Shown: positions 49,301-58,810 of the stretch, in pieces
Layout: every line of letters starts with the position of its first letter
Position numbering within the stretch: the stretch's first letter is position 1
From: Edaphochlamys debaryana
Taxonomy: Eukaryota > Chlorophyta > Chlorophyceae > Chlamydomonadales
Length of the DNA: 64,000 bases
Direction: 5' to 3'
Assembly: GCA_016858145.1 (NCBI GenBank)
Contig: JAEHOE010000027.1
Span: 682,001-746,000, forward strand
The notes under the pieces: generated by a model
What the model was told of the DNA's origin: nothing
Seen by the model: only the letters and a program-made list of their open reading frames with translations
Database searches by the model: none
Made by a program: the position numbers and the translations under genes

Positions 49301-51087
49301 AGGACCGCGCGCGGGAGCTGCTGCTGAGGCCCGACGTGGTCGCGGCGCTCGAGGTACGAGCGGTTGGCGGTTCGCAGTTGAAGCCGTTGGCAGACCGTTG
49401 ACCGTTTGACCGTTTGACCGTTTGCACTCGCAGGCCCTCCAGCTGCCGCTCGACACCATTCGCGGCAGCCTGGCCTCAGAGCTCGACGCCACCCTCCAAG
49501 CAACCGCCGCCGCCGCCGCCGCCGCCAGTGGTGGCGGCGCCGCCGAGCCCCTGCTGGCGGCGCCGTCGCTCTCCGCCGCCGTCGCCGACATGGACGTCAG
49601 CGGCGGCGGGTCCGGCGCCGCCGATGACTCATCCATCACGGCAGCGGCGGCGTTGACCGTTGACCGCGTGTCGTACTTCTCCCTGTCGGGCCTGGACGAG
49701 GAGGCGTTACGGGCGGCGGCGCGGTCGGTGCTGCCGGCGGATGTGCACGGTCGGCTCAAGCGGGGAAGCCTGCACGTGACGCTCTGGCACAGGTGGGGGC
49801 GGGGGGCGGGCGGGGGTGTGCTTGCGTGGTTGGGGCTGCTCTCCTACGCCATACGCCATGCACAACACTGGTAGGGGGCGTGCAGACTCCTGGTTCCACC
49901 CGTGTGCTGATCCACGATGGGACAGAGCGAGTGCGGTGTCCCGCCTTCCCCGCTCGCCCAAGGCGCGCGCACGGGAAGCAAGTCCGCAAAGTCCAGAACT
50001 GACAGGGCACCTAGCCGAAACGGCAGTTGGCAGCTCGGGCCCCGAGCATGCCCCCCTGCCCCCGTGCCCGAAGCAGAGGCGTTTCATGCCCTCGCGCATC
50101 CGGTCAAGACCTCTTACCGCCACCCTCACCTCCCTCTTAACCCACCCGTATCTATCGTCCCATGGCGCCCCTCCTAAAGCGAAACAAGAAGCGTGTCAGG
50201 AAGCACACATGCCCCCTGTCTCCCCTCTCAAAACCCCTCCGCCCCCTTCTACCCCTCGGTCTCTCTAGGAACGATGCCGCCATGGCCGCCCGCCCCGACC
50301 TGGCCTCCGCCCTGCTGGGCCTCGTGGGGAGCTCCCTGGAGGCCGAGGTGGCCGCTATTGACGTCAGCCCCGAGGTGCGTGGATCTAGGATCCGGGATCC
50401 AGGATCCAGACGCGTACACTGCTCCCCGGATCCACACGGGCCGGGTACAGCCCTAGGCTAGTACTCGTGAGTCGCAGCAGGCGCAAGGGACGCCGGAGCC
50501 CCTGAAGTCGTAACCGAATCGTCCGCCTCCCAGCCCCCCCTCACCCCTCGCACCACCCACCTCTTCCCCCCCTGTCAGGTGGTGGCGGCTCAGGTGGTCC
50601 TCTCCTTTATCCCCCCTATAACCTGCCCCATCTTCCCCGCTCCCCCCCTCCCCCCCTGTCAGGTGGTGGCGGCCCAGGTGGTGCTCCTGAGCGACGAGGA
50701 GGCGGTCACCGCCAAGCCCTACCACCACATCACGCTGCTGGTGGGCCGGGCCCAGGCGGGCCCAACCGGTCCGCGGGGGGCCCAGCAGGGTCCGCAACTG
50801 TCGTGCACGCCGCCCCCGCCCGGGTCCAGATGCACTTCCGCACCAGATGTAAACCCATATCCAGAGCCTGATCATGTTTAACCCCATCCCCTGTTTCCTC
50901 GTCCACCCCCCAGGTGGAGAAGGGCCACACGGCCGCGGAGGCCAACGCGCTCCCCTCCCGCCTGGCGGCCGGAGAGGCGGGCGTGGAGCGGCGGCCGCTG
51001 CCGGGGGGCCCGCTGCTACTGCGGGGCGTGATCACGGCCGTGGGGGCGGAGGAGGGCGGGGGCGGCCGCAAGCCGCCCGTGGTGTGA
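40310..51087 (+). CDS. RNL: Plant-type tRNA ligase (ligase-kinase-cyclic phosphodiesterase)
   Basis: Twenty-seven exons, first exon 40310 (or 40631)-40717, then 41139-41242, 41348-41387, 41563-41646, 41759-41906, 42114-42241, 42649-42730, 42970-43070, 43502-43753, 43914-44201, 44385-44549, 44691-44807, 45274-45552, 45797-45961, 46072-46113, 46218-46325, 46549-46698, 47210-47423, 47631-47749, 48107-48159, 48358-48494, 48658-48812, 49009-49353, 49434-49792, 50269-50374, 50663-50755, 50914-51087. From 40631 this gives 1364 residues. The ligase domain carries QQAFLPKFENEG, the nucleotidyl-lysine motif IKHSGS (KxxG), AAKNSVANEYTA and HGHHGQLPAAEYLVATA. The kinase domain has the P-loop IPGVGKSAVAKG and ALVAVADKNLVPSP. 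The C-terminal 2H phosphodiesterase shows LHVTLWH and HHITLLVG. It seals tRNA halves after intron removal and repairs broken RNA. Introns 19 and 26 appear to use GC donors. Confidence 0.9.
45695..45796. repeat. CCAACCC-type simple repeat before tRNA ligase exon 14
   Basis: A run of AACCC/CCCAACC/GAATCCC words occupies the end of intron 13, forming an unusually long polypyrimidine-like tract before the acceptor CGCAG. Confidence 0.7.
46796..46931. repeat. Near-palindromic foldback element in tRNA ligase intron 17
   Basis: The core arms at 46830-46848 and 46894-46912 are 19-bp inverted repeats with one mismatch (ATCTTGTTTAGTTGTTCAG on the left). Similarity continues outward: CACCTTT and GTGC-CGGGTT on the left pair with AACCCGTGC and AAAGGTG on the right. 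Two inner palindromes (TTGTTCAGAGCTGAACAA and TTGTTCGGCGCTGAACAA) lie inside. It has the look of a tiny foldback MITE; I see no clear target-site duplication. Confidence 0.6.
49401..49428. repeat. Three copies of GACCGTTT(G) before tRNA ligase exon 24
   Basis: A short tandem of 8-9 bp units upstream of the acceptor CTCGCAG at 49433. Confidence 0.8.
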
Positions 51088-51599
51088 GGGGGTGGAAGGG
51101 GAGGAGGAGCGAGGGGGTGGAGGAAGTGATCTATCTGGGAGAGGACTGCAGACGAGGTAGGACCACGGGGATGTATGGATGTCGGCTTAATCCTGGTGCA
51201 TGCGTCTGGAGGACGGATGCGGATTGTGTCGCGCGCGCGTTCCAAGTGGGTGACAGCTTGCCCTAGGACCGTTCCGCGGCGTCAAGAGATGCACAGGGCG
51301 CGGCGTATGACGACGGCGGCACTGGTCTCGGCGCAGTGGCAGGGGAAGGAGATAATCACGTCACGGGGCTCAGATGACCGACGGACAGGGCTTTACGCAC
51401 AGCGGCAGCGTATTGTCTTGCGGAAGGGTAATTGATTAAGAGTGCTGTCGGGCTGCGGCAGGCAAAGTCAGCAGGCAGGGTGACGGCTGCACGGCTGACT
51501 GCTGGCTGGCTGGGTGCCCGGGGTAATAACTGAATGATCCCACGAGGCACAGGCTGTTGACCGGACTCTTACAAAAGTGGAGAAGGATGATGAGCGTAG
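51088..51599. other. Intergenic region after the tRNA ligase gene
   Basis: 3' flank of the tRNA ligase. No gene or RNA is supported; it leads into a dispersed repeat at about 51600. Confidence 0.4.
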
Positions 51600-51794
51600 C
51601 GACTCTGTAATCTAAGAGCGCTCACCTCCGCTTGCGTTCTGCTGTGTATGTATGTAGGCGCAGCGGGTCGGAGCAGGGAATGCGAATGCTCTGGGGGTAA
51701 AGGGAACTGAAGGGGGAAGGGGGAGAAGGAAGGGCAGCAAGCAGTGTTGCTATCGTCCTGGCCGTCTGGAAGAACTTTCCTGGCCGTCTGGAAG

Positions 51795-52138
51795 AATTAG
51801 AATTAGAATTACAAACGCCGGGCGCACCCTGGCGTGGGTTAGGAAGGTCCGCTGTTTAGGCGCGACCACCTTTGTCTACCAGTCTCATTGGCAGAACCAC
51901 GCCGCATCGACGCTGGGGACGCTACGATTTTAGGATAGACTCCTGCTACGATTTTAGGATAGACTCCTGCTACCAAGGACAGTCTACCGGCGTCATTCCA
52001 TGCACCACTTAACCTCTCAACGCGTCACACGACCTCAACGGCCCAGCACAGTCTGCTGTGTCTGGTGGCTCCGGTGGGATCTGAACCCACACCTTCCCAG
52101 TTTGACACCAGTTGCTCTGCCGATTAAGCTACGGAGCC
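51795..52138 (-). mobile_element. tRNA-derived SINE with LINE-like tail
   Basis: On the minus strand it starts with a 73-nt tRNA-like head at 52138, continues with a body that includes a 24-bp tandem duplication (51921-51968), and ends near 51845-51795 with AACCCACGCCAGGG, a CCGGCGTTTG block and an AATTC-type simple tail. The end block matches the LINE 3' ends at 24832-24904 and 61290-61352. A perfect 12-bp target-site duplication, GCCGTCTGGAAG, flanks it at 51783-51794 and 52139-52150. The 344-bp element lies inside the hAT-like element, so it is younger than that insertion. Confidence 0.75.
52066..52138 (-). tRNA. tRNA-like SINE head, probably not a working tRNA
   Basis: The minus strand folds as a 73-nt cloverleaf: acceptor arms GGCTCCG and CGGAGCC, D arm GCTT/GAGC, T arm GTGGG/CCCAC with loop TTCAGAT, discriminator A. 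The next three bases are CCA. An A box (TAGCTTAATCGG) and a B box (GGTTCAGATCC) are intact, so RNA polymerase III transcription is plausible. The anticodon arm is poor: ACTGG/CTGGG pairs only through G-U wobbles with an A-G mismatch, the loop reads TGTCAAA, and position 33 is G rather than U. Position 34-36 would read TCA. I take it as the promoter head of the SINE. Confidence 0.55.
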
Positions 52139-52690
52139 GCCGTCTGGAAGACCTTTCCTGGCGACCGGCGGTCGAAATGTTACGGCCAGAACACCTCCCT
52201 GCGGACCCCCAGAGAGTTTCGTTGCGGCGGCGGTGGGGCCCTGCCTGCTCACACCTGCCCCGCTCCCCCCCCCTGCGCCCCGTCACCTCAGCTGCCCATC
52301 CCTGGCAGGCCCTCGCTTGGCCTCCTAACACCCCGCATAGCATCCCACACTTCCGAGACAGGGGCCCTGTGCATGCCAGAACATTGGGGCCTTGCGGGCA
52401 GGGTCAAAATGTTCCGTGGCGGGCAGAACGTTTAAGCCATTCGGGGCGGAAATGTTACCTTCTGCCAGAACTGTCCGGCAATAACGGCCGGAAATGTTCC
52501 AACATCCGTAACCTTTCGTTTCCTTTGTAACTATGATAGCAACACTGGCAGCGAGGGGCACAAGGGCACAAGCCGCGGGAACCCTAGAGCTACTAGAGCG
52601 CGGCAGCGCTGAGGCTACCTACGTGCTGGTGCGGAGCGCTTTGCAGAAGCGCTATCAGAGCGCAGGGAGAAGGCTCGAGGGGTCAGGGCC

Positions 52691-53424
52691 TCAGCCAATC
52701 ACACAGTAGTATTACACAGCACAGACACGGGATAGCACGGGGTAACAGGATCCATCCGGGCGGTGCTCAAGTCGCCCGACTCGTGGGTCATGGGCATGCG
52801 GAGGATAGCCCCTAGCCTTAAATACTACGCAGGGTGAGCCGCACGTCAACCTATGTCAGTCTTGGGGCGGGTTACCGCCCGGGTTGGGGTGGGTTCGCCA
52901 GTCAACCGACTCGTGGGTCCGTCCGAGGCATGCAGAGGAATAGCCCCTAGCCTTATACAGACTCAGATGCCCAGATGCATGACGGATGGATGACACCAGC
53001 GCGCTGGGCGGCTGAATCACACATGCATCACACGTGTGACCACCTTCCAGTCAACACGGCGCTCAACGCTCGTCCAGCCGTACGGTGCTCGTCCCATCAA
53101 ACTTATGTCGTGCACCATGTCACAATTGATCTGACACACCCACCAAAGGCTAGGTCACATACACATTATGGGTCACTCCGTTTGGGCCTCTTGGGGCTGG
53201 CTTGGGCCTCCTAGCCACTCCAACTCCATACCAAAGCCCCGTTACCCTTGGGAATCGACTCCGGGATATAAAGCTGGCTTGTTATACGCATGGGGTGTGC
53301 CCATGCGCCTGTGCCTTGATTGGGCGTGAACCGTGTGGGCAAACAGAACGCGTGGCCCAGGCAACCTCCCACAAGAGCTCCATCCAGCAGAGCAGTCATT
53401 ACTGACCGCGGGGCGGTGGCGACC
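52691..53424. other. Intergenic, with a local duplicate of about 45 bp
   Basis: ACTCGTGGGTC followed by CATGC-GAGGA-TAGCCCCTAGCCTTA occurs near 52777-52822 and again near 52908-52956. No gene is supported. Confidence 0.5.
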
Positions 53425-54640
53425 TCAACACTGGAGTCGGACAATCATCTGCAACATGAAGGTACGTAGAAAGGAGTGATATGACGCGGCAATGCACATA
53501 GGTTGGCACGGCGGTTAGGTGTTCGTGGTAGACCACTAACCATGTGCCCGTGATCGAGCAGGCGGGGATTGATGGTGTACCTATCTAACTAACGGCCAAG
53601 CTACAGCCTTGCTTGAGCGCTAGCTCACCAATGAGACCCCGGTGAGACCAGACCACCTGCATGCATGTAATGCATGCAGCCAGAGTTAGCTAATGCCGCG
53701 GAAGGCTTCAGGATCATGCGTGCCGGCATGCAGGCCCGGCGCATGCACCCACCTTTCCATCCTTGTTCCGGATTTCCTCATTTTGCCTCTCGAAGAAAGG
53801 TAAGACCCTGATACCATCCCAATGCAGGAGGTGCTACGCGCACACAATGACGACAAGAGCAAAGAAGAGCAGGAGGAGGGTATCCGTTGAAAGGTCCCTT
53901 CGGTCTCCCCAAAGGCCCCAAAGGAAGCTCACGGCGCTAAAGCAAAGAAGCTGCAATTACAGGACGGGATGGGCAGAGTCGGCCAGACTCACATAGGTGT
54001 AAGGAGCGTTGCTCGTACCACCGCGTTCGGGGCAGGTGAATCAGCGGAGCTGATTCGCCACTGCGCTCGAGGGGCACACAAGCAATAGTGACGTTGATAC
54101 GCGAGTGCAGCCACGATGTATGGCGCTGTATGTCCACTGAGAGGCAGATGATATGAAGAGGTGTCTGCCTCATGTATGTGTGTCTTTAGCTCGTATCCTC
54201 TCTCTCGTTCCCTCTCTCTTTTTCGCGCCTAGCTTGATGTCTAGATTTCCTCGATAACCCGTCTACGATATTGTTTGTGTTGAGACATCATAGAGTAGCC
54301 CTACAAGCCCTGACCAACCGTGTACGTGCTTGCTCCTGATCATGAGCGAGCAGTTGATGAGGCGGGCGCAAGAACAAGCATGCGAAGTATCCGTGAGAAA
54401 GTGGTAGCCGAAACATTGTAAACCAAGCAATGCAGGAGGCGGTACCCAGCTCCCAGCAGTAGGGTTGCCGGCCAGCGCGCTCGGCCACATGCACGGACTC
54501 AGGACCCATGCACCTCGCTCGAGGCATCACCCACATGGACCAGGTGCCGTTCGGCGCCAGTAGAAAGGCCGCCGCCTGGGCAAACGGGCCTAATTGGTCC
54601 ATCGTGTATTTCACTGCAGAACCGAAATGGACCAACCCGG
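53425..54640 (-). pseudogene. Decayed paralogue B of a small membrane-protein gene
   Basis: Minus-strand exon remnants parallel those at 57138-58090. One near 54606-54550 reads QAAAFLLAPNGTWSMW (copy A: QAAFLLAANGTWSVW). One near 54050-54000 reads CPERGGTSNAPYTY before a GTGAGT donor (copy A: CPHRTGPGNAPYTL). One near 53830-53750 reads RNKDGK before GTGGGT (copy A: VNRDGK). In copy B the second remnant has an in-frame stop just upstream and no usable acceptor, so the gene is probably broken. I do not recognise the family. Confidence 0.4.
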
Positions 54641-55017
54641 CAACGATAATCAGTGCAGGGGTGAATTACCGGGTCGTGCATGCTTAGCTAGCGCAAATGA
54701 AAAACTTCCTTGTGCGCAGCCCCACGTACGTACGCACGTTTCTTATGTTGGTCAATACCCGTTAGGACCTCGGTCGTGTACCGACCATCCTTGTAGTTAT
54801 GCACCGTTTTCCTGTTTGGGTTTAGGTGGGCGGAGTGGCGTGCGCATGCATGTTGGCCGCCGGCCATCCATGCGCATGCATGGCAATAACAAGCACTTAA
54901 CAAGAACTAACGTCATTATTACGCCCGCGCACAGTTGTATGGATGTCGAAACAGCTTACAGCTCTGCCTCTACCACCGCCTGCCCTCTTCCCCCCCACCT
55001 GCAGCCCCAGTGTGTGG

Positions 55018-55725
55018 CGGAGGTCCCCAGTGACCCCCACCAGCGCCAGGGCGGCGGACAGAGCCTGGGACGGGCGGGTGGAAGGGGGTTGGTTGGTTGG
55101 TTGGTAGGGTGGTTGAGGATGCTCTATGGGGACGGGGCCACCAGTCGAAGACCCTCCCCGTTCAGCCATCTGCCTCTTCCCCCTCCCTAGCCCACCTCCC
55201 TTGCGCCCCCACCCCACCCCACCCCAGCCCGCCCCACCTGCTCCTGTGGGTCCAAGTCCTTGGTCCTGGACCGCCCGCCCATGGGCCCCGGCCCGCCGCC
55301 CATGCCCCCGCCGAACTAGCCGAACCCCCCCATCCCCATGCCCAACCCCATCCCGGGGGAGGGGCCGGGGTGCCGCTCCCTGCCGCCCCCGCCCATACCG
55401 AAACCCATGCCCCCCCCGCCGCCCCGGGGGTAGCGCGAGGGCCTGCTGCCCGGGCCCCCCGCCGCCTGCCCCGCCGCCCCCGCCCCCCCCCCCTGGGCGG
55501 CGCTGGCGGCTGCGGCGGCAGCAGTGCCGCCAGGTCCAACAGTGCCCCCGGGAGGCCGTTGTCGGGGGACAGGAGCTCGGCAGCTCGGAGGCGGGCACGC
55601 AGGACTGCGGGCGGGACGAGGCGGGGCGGGGCGGGGTGCTGGTGCGGGTGGGGTGGGGCGGGGCGGGGTGGGGCGGGAATCCACCGGCGGCATTGCTGGA
55701 TGGTGGTCTCCCCAGCACCTCCCAC
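55018..55725 (-). pseudogene. Gly/Met-rich gene fragment with in-frame stop
   Basis: A minus-strand exon beginning near 55630 reads LRARLRAAELLSPDNGLPGA then LLDLAALLPPQ; a frame change at a C-run near 55480-55495 continues as Gly-rich sequence with RYPRGGGGGMGFGMGGG and GMGLGMGMGGFG. A TAG follows, and the same frame resumes as FGGGMGGGPGPMGG and RSRTKDLDPQEQ before a GTGGGG donor. A further exon near 55083-55018 encodes ALSAALALVGVTGDLRHTLG. The two breaks suggest a fragment or assembly errors. I do not recognise the product. Confidence 0.35.
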
Positions 55726-55914
55726 CCGTGTCCGCCGTCAAACTGGTGTTTCTCAACACCCTCACGGATGGAACTATCGGGGTGCTAGCTTATGCTGGTG
55801 AGCACACGCACAGAAACTTCCAAAGATATAACCAAGGTCCATGAGATGATGGTGCCAAAAGACACCGGAGGGGTTCAAGCAGGAAGATCACACTTAGGCG
55901 AAAACCGCGGCGCC

Positions 55915-56590
55915 CGTGTGTGCCAGCATCCGTACGACAGGCTGAGGTTCTGCAAGGTATTGCGAGCGTTAGAGCAGGAAGCGCAGCCGTCTGGACCCTC
56001 GAGCACGGCTCCTCAGCATCCGTACGGCAGGCTGAGCATGCTCACGCCGGTGCGGTGCTCGGCACCATGCTCAGGCCACCAGGAGCATCGAAACTGCAGG
56101 GCGCAAGCTCAGAGGGGTTGTGTAAGGGTTGTGCAAAGTATTGCGAGCGTTAGAGCAGGAAGCGCAGCCGTCTGGACCCTCGAGCACGGCTCCTCAGCAT
56201 CCGTACGGCAGGCTGAGCATGCTCACGCCGGTGCGGTGCTCGGCACCATGCTCAGGCCTCCAGGAGCATCGAAACTGCAGGGCGCAAGCTCAGAGGGGTT
56301 GTGTAAGGGTTGTGCAAAGTATTGCGAGCGTTAGAGCAGGAAGCGCAGCCGTCTGGACCCTCGAGCACGGCTCCTCAGCATCCGTACGGCAGGCTGAGCA
56401 TGCTCACGCCGGTGCGGTGCTCGGCACCATGCTCAGGCCTCCAGGAGCATCGAAACTGCAGGGCGCAAGCTCAGAGGGGTTGCATAAGGGTTGTGCAAGG
56501 TATTGCGGGCGTTGGAGCAGGAAGCGCAGCGCTCTGGGCCCTCGAGCATGGCTCCCCAGAATCCCGGTGGCTAGCATGCTCAGCCTCTGG
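55915..56590. repeat. 181-bp tandem satellite, about 3.5 units
   Basis: The word GTATTGCGAGCG starts units at 55957, 56138, 56319 and (as GTATTGCGGGCG) 56500, exactly 181 bp apart. The middle units are nearly identical, while the first and last are partial or diverged. Each full unit contains the 12-bp palindrome TGAGCATGCTCA (56033, 56214, 56395). Long open frames across the array arise because it lacks stops in some frames; 181 is not a multiple of three, so a repeat protein is unlikely. Confidence 0.9.
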
Positions 56591-56854
56591 AACCCTGCTT
56601 AGCTACGCGTAACCGGCCCCAAACATCCCAGCGTAGCCACTGCACCCTACGCTGCACCATGGGCGTTTTGGGGCGCGAAGGAGCGCTCGTGCAGGTGGCG
56701 TGCTCGCCTCATGCTCAGGGTGTACGGCATGCCTTGTAACCGCATGCTCGGGGCCTCAAGGCCTCCGAAACTCGCCCCCCAAGCTGCAAACAGCATTCTC
56801 ACACTGTCCTGCATCCATGCACGAGGATAGGAAGCGATTTGGCCACGGCGCTAC

Positions 56855-56919
56855 TTGAGCATGCTCAACACCGGCTGGCCGGTCATTCCACTGAGCATGC
56901 TCAGGCCGGCCAGCCGGTG
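56855..56919. repeat. Hairpin with palindromic words downstream of the satellite
   Basis: TTGAGCATGCTCAA (56855-56868) and CTGAGCATGCTCAG (56891-56904) repeat the satellite palindrome. CACCGGCTGGCCGG (56869-56882) pairs perfectly with CCGGCCAGCCGGTG (56906-56919). Confidence 0.85.
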
Positions 56920-57137
56920 CACTTTCTAACTCCCAGGCGGGGTGGCGCAAGATAGACTTGAAACACGCGAGGTGCCAGTCCACTACGTACGGCAATCAAA
57001 TCTAGCCGACCACTCACTCATGGAGCGCGATGACCACACCGCCTGCGTCCGCATGGTCACAGCGTTCAGATAGCCATCAAAAGGCTTTTGTGAGCGTCAT
57101 TATTGATTGCCCAAGCCATCAAGGGTTTTTGCCAGCG

Positions 57138-58810
57138 TCATACATTAGCTGCCCAGCCAGCAATCATTAAGACGGCGGCGCTATGGAAGTAAAGCTGGAG
57201 GTAAGCCCGCCATCCATGCATGCCATCCAGCGTTGCCACCCAATGCGAGGGCGGGAGAGTGCGCGCGCGCGGCGGACGCTTCACCACTTGCTTGGGTGCC
57301 TGAATCCACCCGACCCGCCACGCTCTTACTTTGCCGTCCCGGTTAACAAGTGTCACGTTCTTGTAATTCAAGAAGGACTGTTCAGGGCGAGGGAGAGGGA
57401 GAAGAAAGAGAAACCAAGTAAGATCAGTGCGTGATGAGGCGTGACGGCGTTGAGTCTGCTTTCTCCGTCGCCTGCCTACTGCACCCTGCTGTATCTTGTC
57501 CTTGCAAACCTCACCAAGCGGGCTTATATTTACTAGCTCCCCAGTCCAACTCGCTTACCAAGGTGTATGGAGCATTGCCGGGTCCGGTGCGGTGCGGGCA
57601 GGAATACCCCCGAGTGCTTGAGTCAAAGCGCCACTGCATGCGGCGGCGGCGGGGATAGGTAGGCACACATTCATTATTGAGTTGATTTCGCCGAGTCCAG
57701 TAATCCAATATTAATGCCCCCGTGCGCCTTAATCCGTCCAGGGCGGCTATACATACCGTGAAGGCTCTAGAGTCTGCGAGTGTTGCAATGGGGTGCGCAG
57801 CAGGTTAGCGAGTTTTTAATGTGCTGGATGGCAACAAAGATAAGCGCCGAGAGGCGGGACATACAGCAGATCCACTACTAGATCCACGCTAGACGAAAGC
57901 ATGTGAAACATTAGCAATGCATGCAGCGCACGCCGAGCAAGGGGCTCCTAATTATTGTTATCAGCTTCGTATGTGTGCGCACCTACATACCTGCGTTCAT
58001 TGCCCAGACGGACCAGGTGCCGTTGGCGGCGAGGAGGAAGGCTGCCTGGCTCACGTTGGCACCAAACCCCACGAACTCTGTCGGTGAAAGACAAGAAGCA
58101 GGGCAACACATCAGGGCGGCACATACAGGACGGAGGAGGAAACCTCCAGGTAAAGATCAGGTAGATAGGTCCGCCACCAACAAACAAGGTTAAGATCTGC
58201 CCAATATGCTTAATATTCTGCTCGAAACATCCAGCCAGGTCAAGATCCGCGTGAAGCTAGCAATTGCAATGCCAAGCATGAGCACAAGCCTACCCTTCAT
58301 GTCAAAGGAGTAAAAGCTCAAAGCGTCGGCTTGCTGTGCACGGCAAACACGGCTGGTGCGTGTGCAAAGGAAGAGAGTTAGGGCGGGGGGTGTTATTAGT
58401 TGACTTGAATAATCTAGGGGGCGTCGCATACGAGTGCAGTGCGCGTGTGGTGCAGGCAGGCAAAAGCCTATAGTAGTTGATCTTGCTTACCTGCTCATGA
58501 GATTGGCTTTGTCGGTGTACCTGCGGCCCACGCACATCAACGAGTTGACAGTATGGTGAAAAGCAGCCAACAGGGTTGCAGCTAGCAGCCCTGTGTGCAG
58601 AACACATTTACCAGTCGAAATCGAAGAAGAACCAGTCCCGGCAGGTGGAGCCCTCAATGACTGTGGTTTGTTGGGGATCAATGGAGCAGATGGAAGGGCA
58701 TGGGCCCATACCAGGGTATAAACACATGGGCTAGGGCCTAGATGGAGATAGACGAGCGGGTCACGATGCACCTCAAATGCATCAGGAGCACTTGATGCGG
58801 CGCGCGGCAT
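57138..58810 (-). CDS. Small membrane protein of unknown family, paralogue A
   Basis: Candidate minus-strand exons: a start at 58810 (MPRAASSAPDAFE), about 58590-58498 (LLAATLLAAFHHTVNSLM then CVGRRYTDKANLMS), about 58355-58296 (RAQQADALSFYSFDMK), about 58080-58000 (EFVGFGANVSQAAFLLAA then NGTWSVW), about 57630-57560 (WRFDSSTRGYSCPHRTGP then GNAPYTL), about 57380-57330 (FLNYKNVTLVNRDGK), and 57192-57138 (LYFHSAAVLMIAGWAANV and a stop). Splice signals flank each block, but I could not close the phases in the upstream half, so the model is tentative. At least two hydrophobic helices are present. A decayed paralogue lies at 53425-54640. Function unknown. Confidence 0.4.

Larger units (their letters stand above)
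51742..52547. mobile_element. hAT-like non-autonomous DNA element
   Basis: The 806-bp insert has perfect 13-bp terminal inverted repeats, CAGTGTTGCTATC at 51742-51754 and its reverse complement at 52535-52547. It is flanked by an 8-bp duplication, GCAGCAAG (51734-51741) and GCAGCGAG (52548-52555), with one mismatch; the related repeat at about 63869-63876 has a single GCAGCGCG. Ends beginning CAG and 8-bp duplications are hallmarks of hAT transposons. There is no transposase frame, so it is a MITE-like derivative. It hosts the SINE at 51795-52138. Confidence 0.75.
51600..52690. repeat. Dispersed repeat copy split by a transposon insertion
   Basis: The left part (51600-51741) matches 63745-63875 and the right part (52548-52690) matches 63868-64000. 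Shared words include GAGCGCTCACCTCCGC, GGCGCAGCGGGTC, GGAAGGAAGGGCAGC and GGGGCACAAGGG. The 806 bp between are absent from the second copy, so the second copy is an empty site. Confidence 0.75.

Noticed and set aside
52066..52138. Selenocysteine or suppressor tRNA with anticodon TCA
   Set aside because: The length is 73 nt with an ordinary D arm and a short variable loop, the anticodon stem is mismatched and position 33 is not U. It is better explained as a SINE head with target-site duplications.
55792..56602. Apparent repeat protein encoded by the satellite
   Set aside because: The unit length, 181 bp, is not divisible by three, so each unit is read in a different frame; the frames only reflect a lack of stops.
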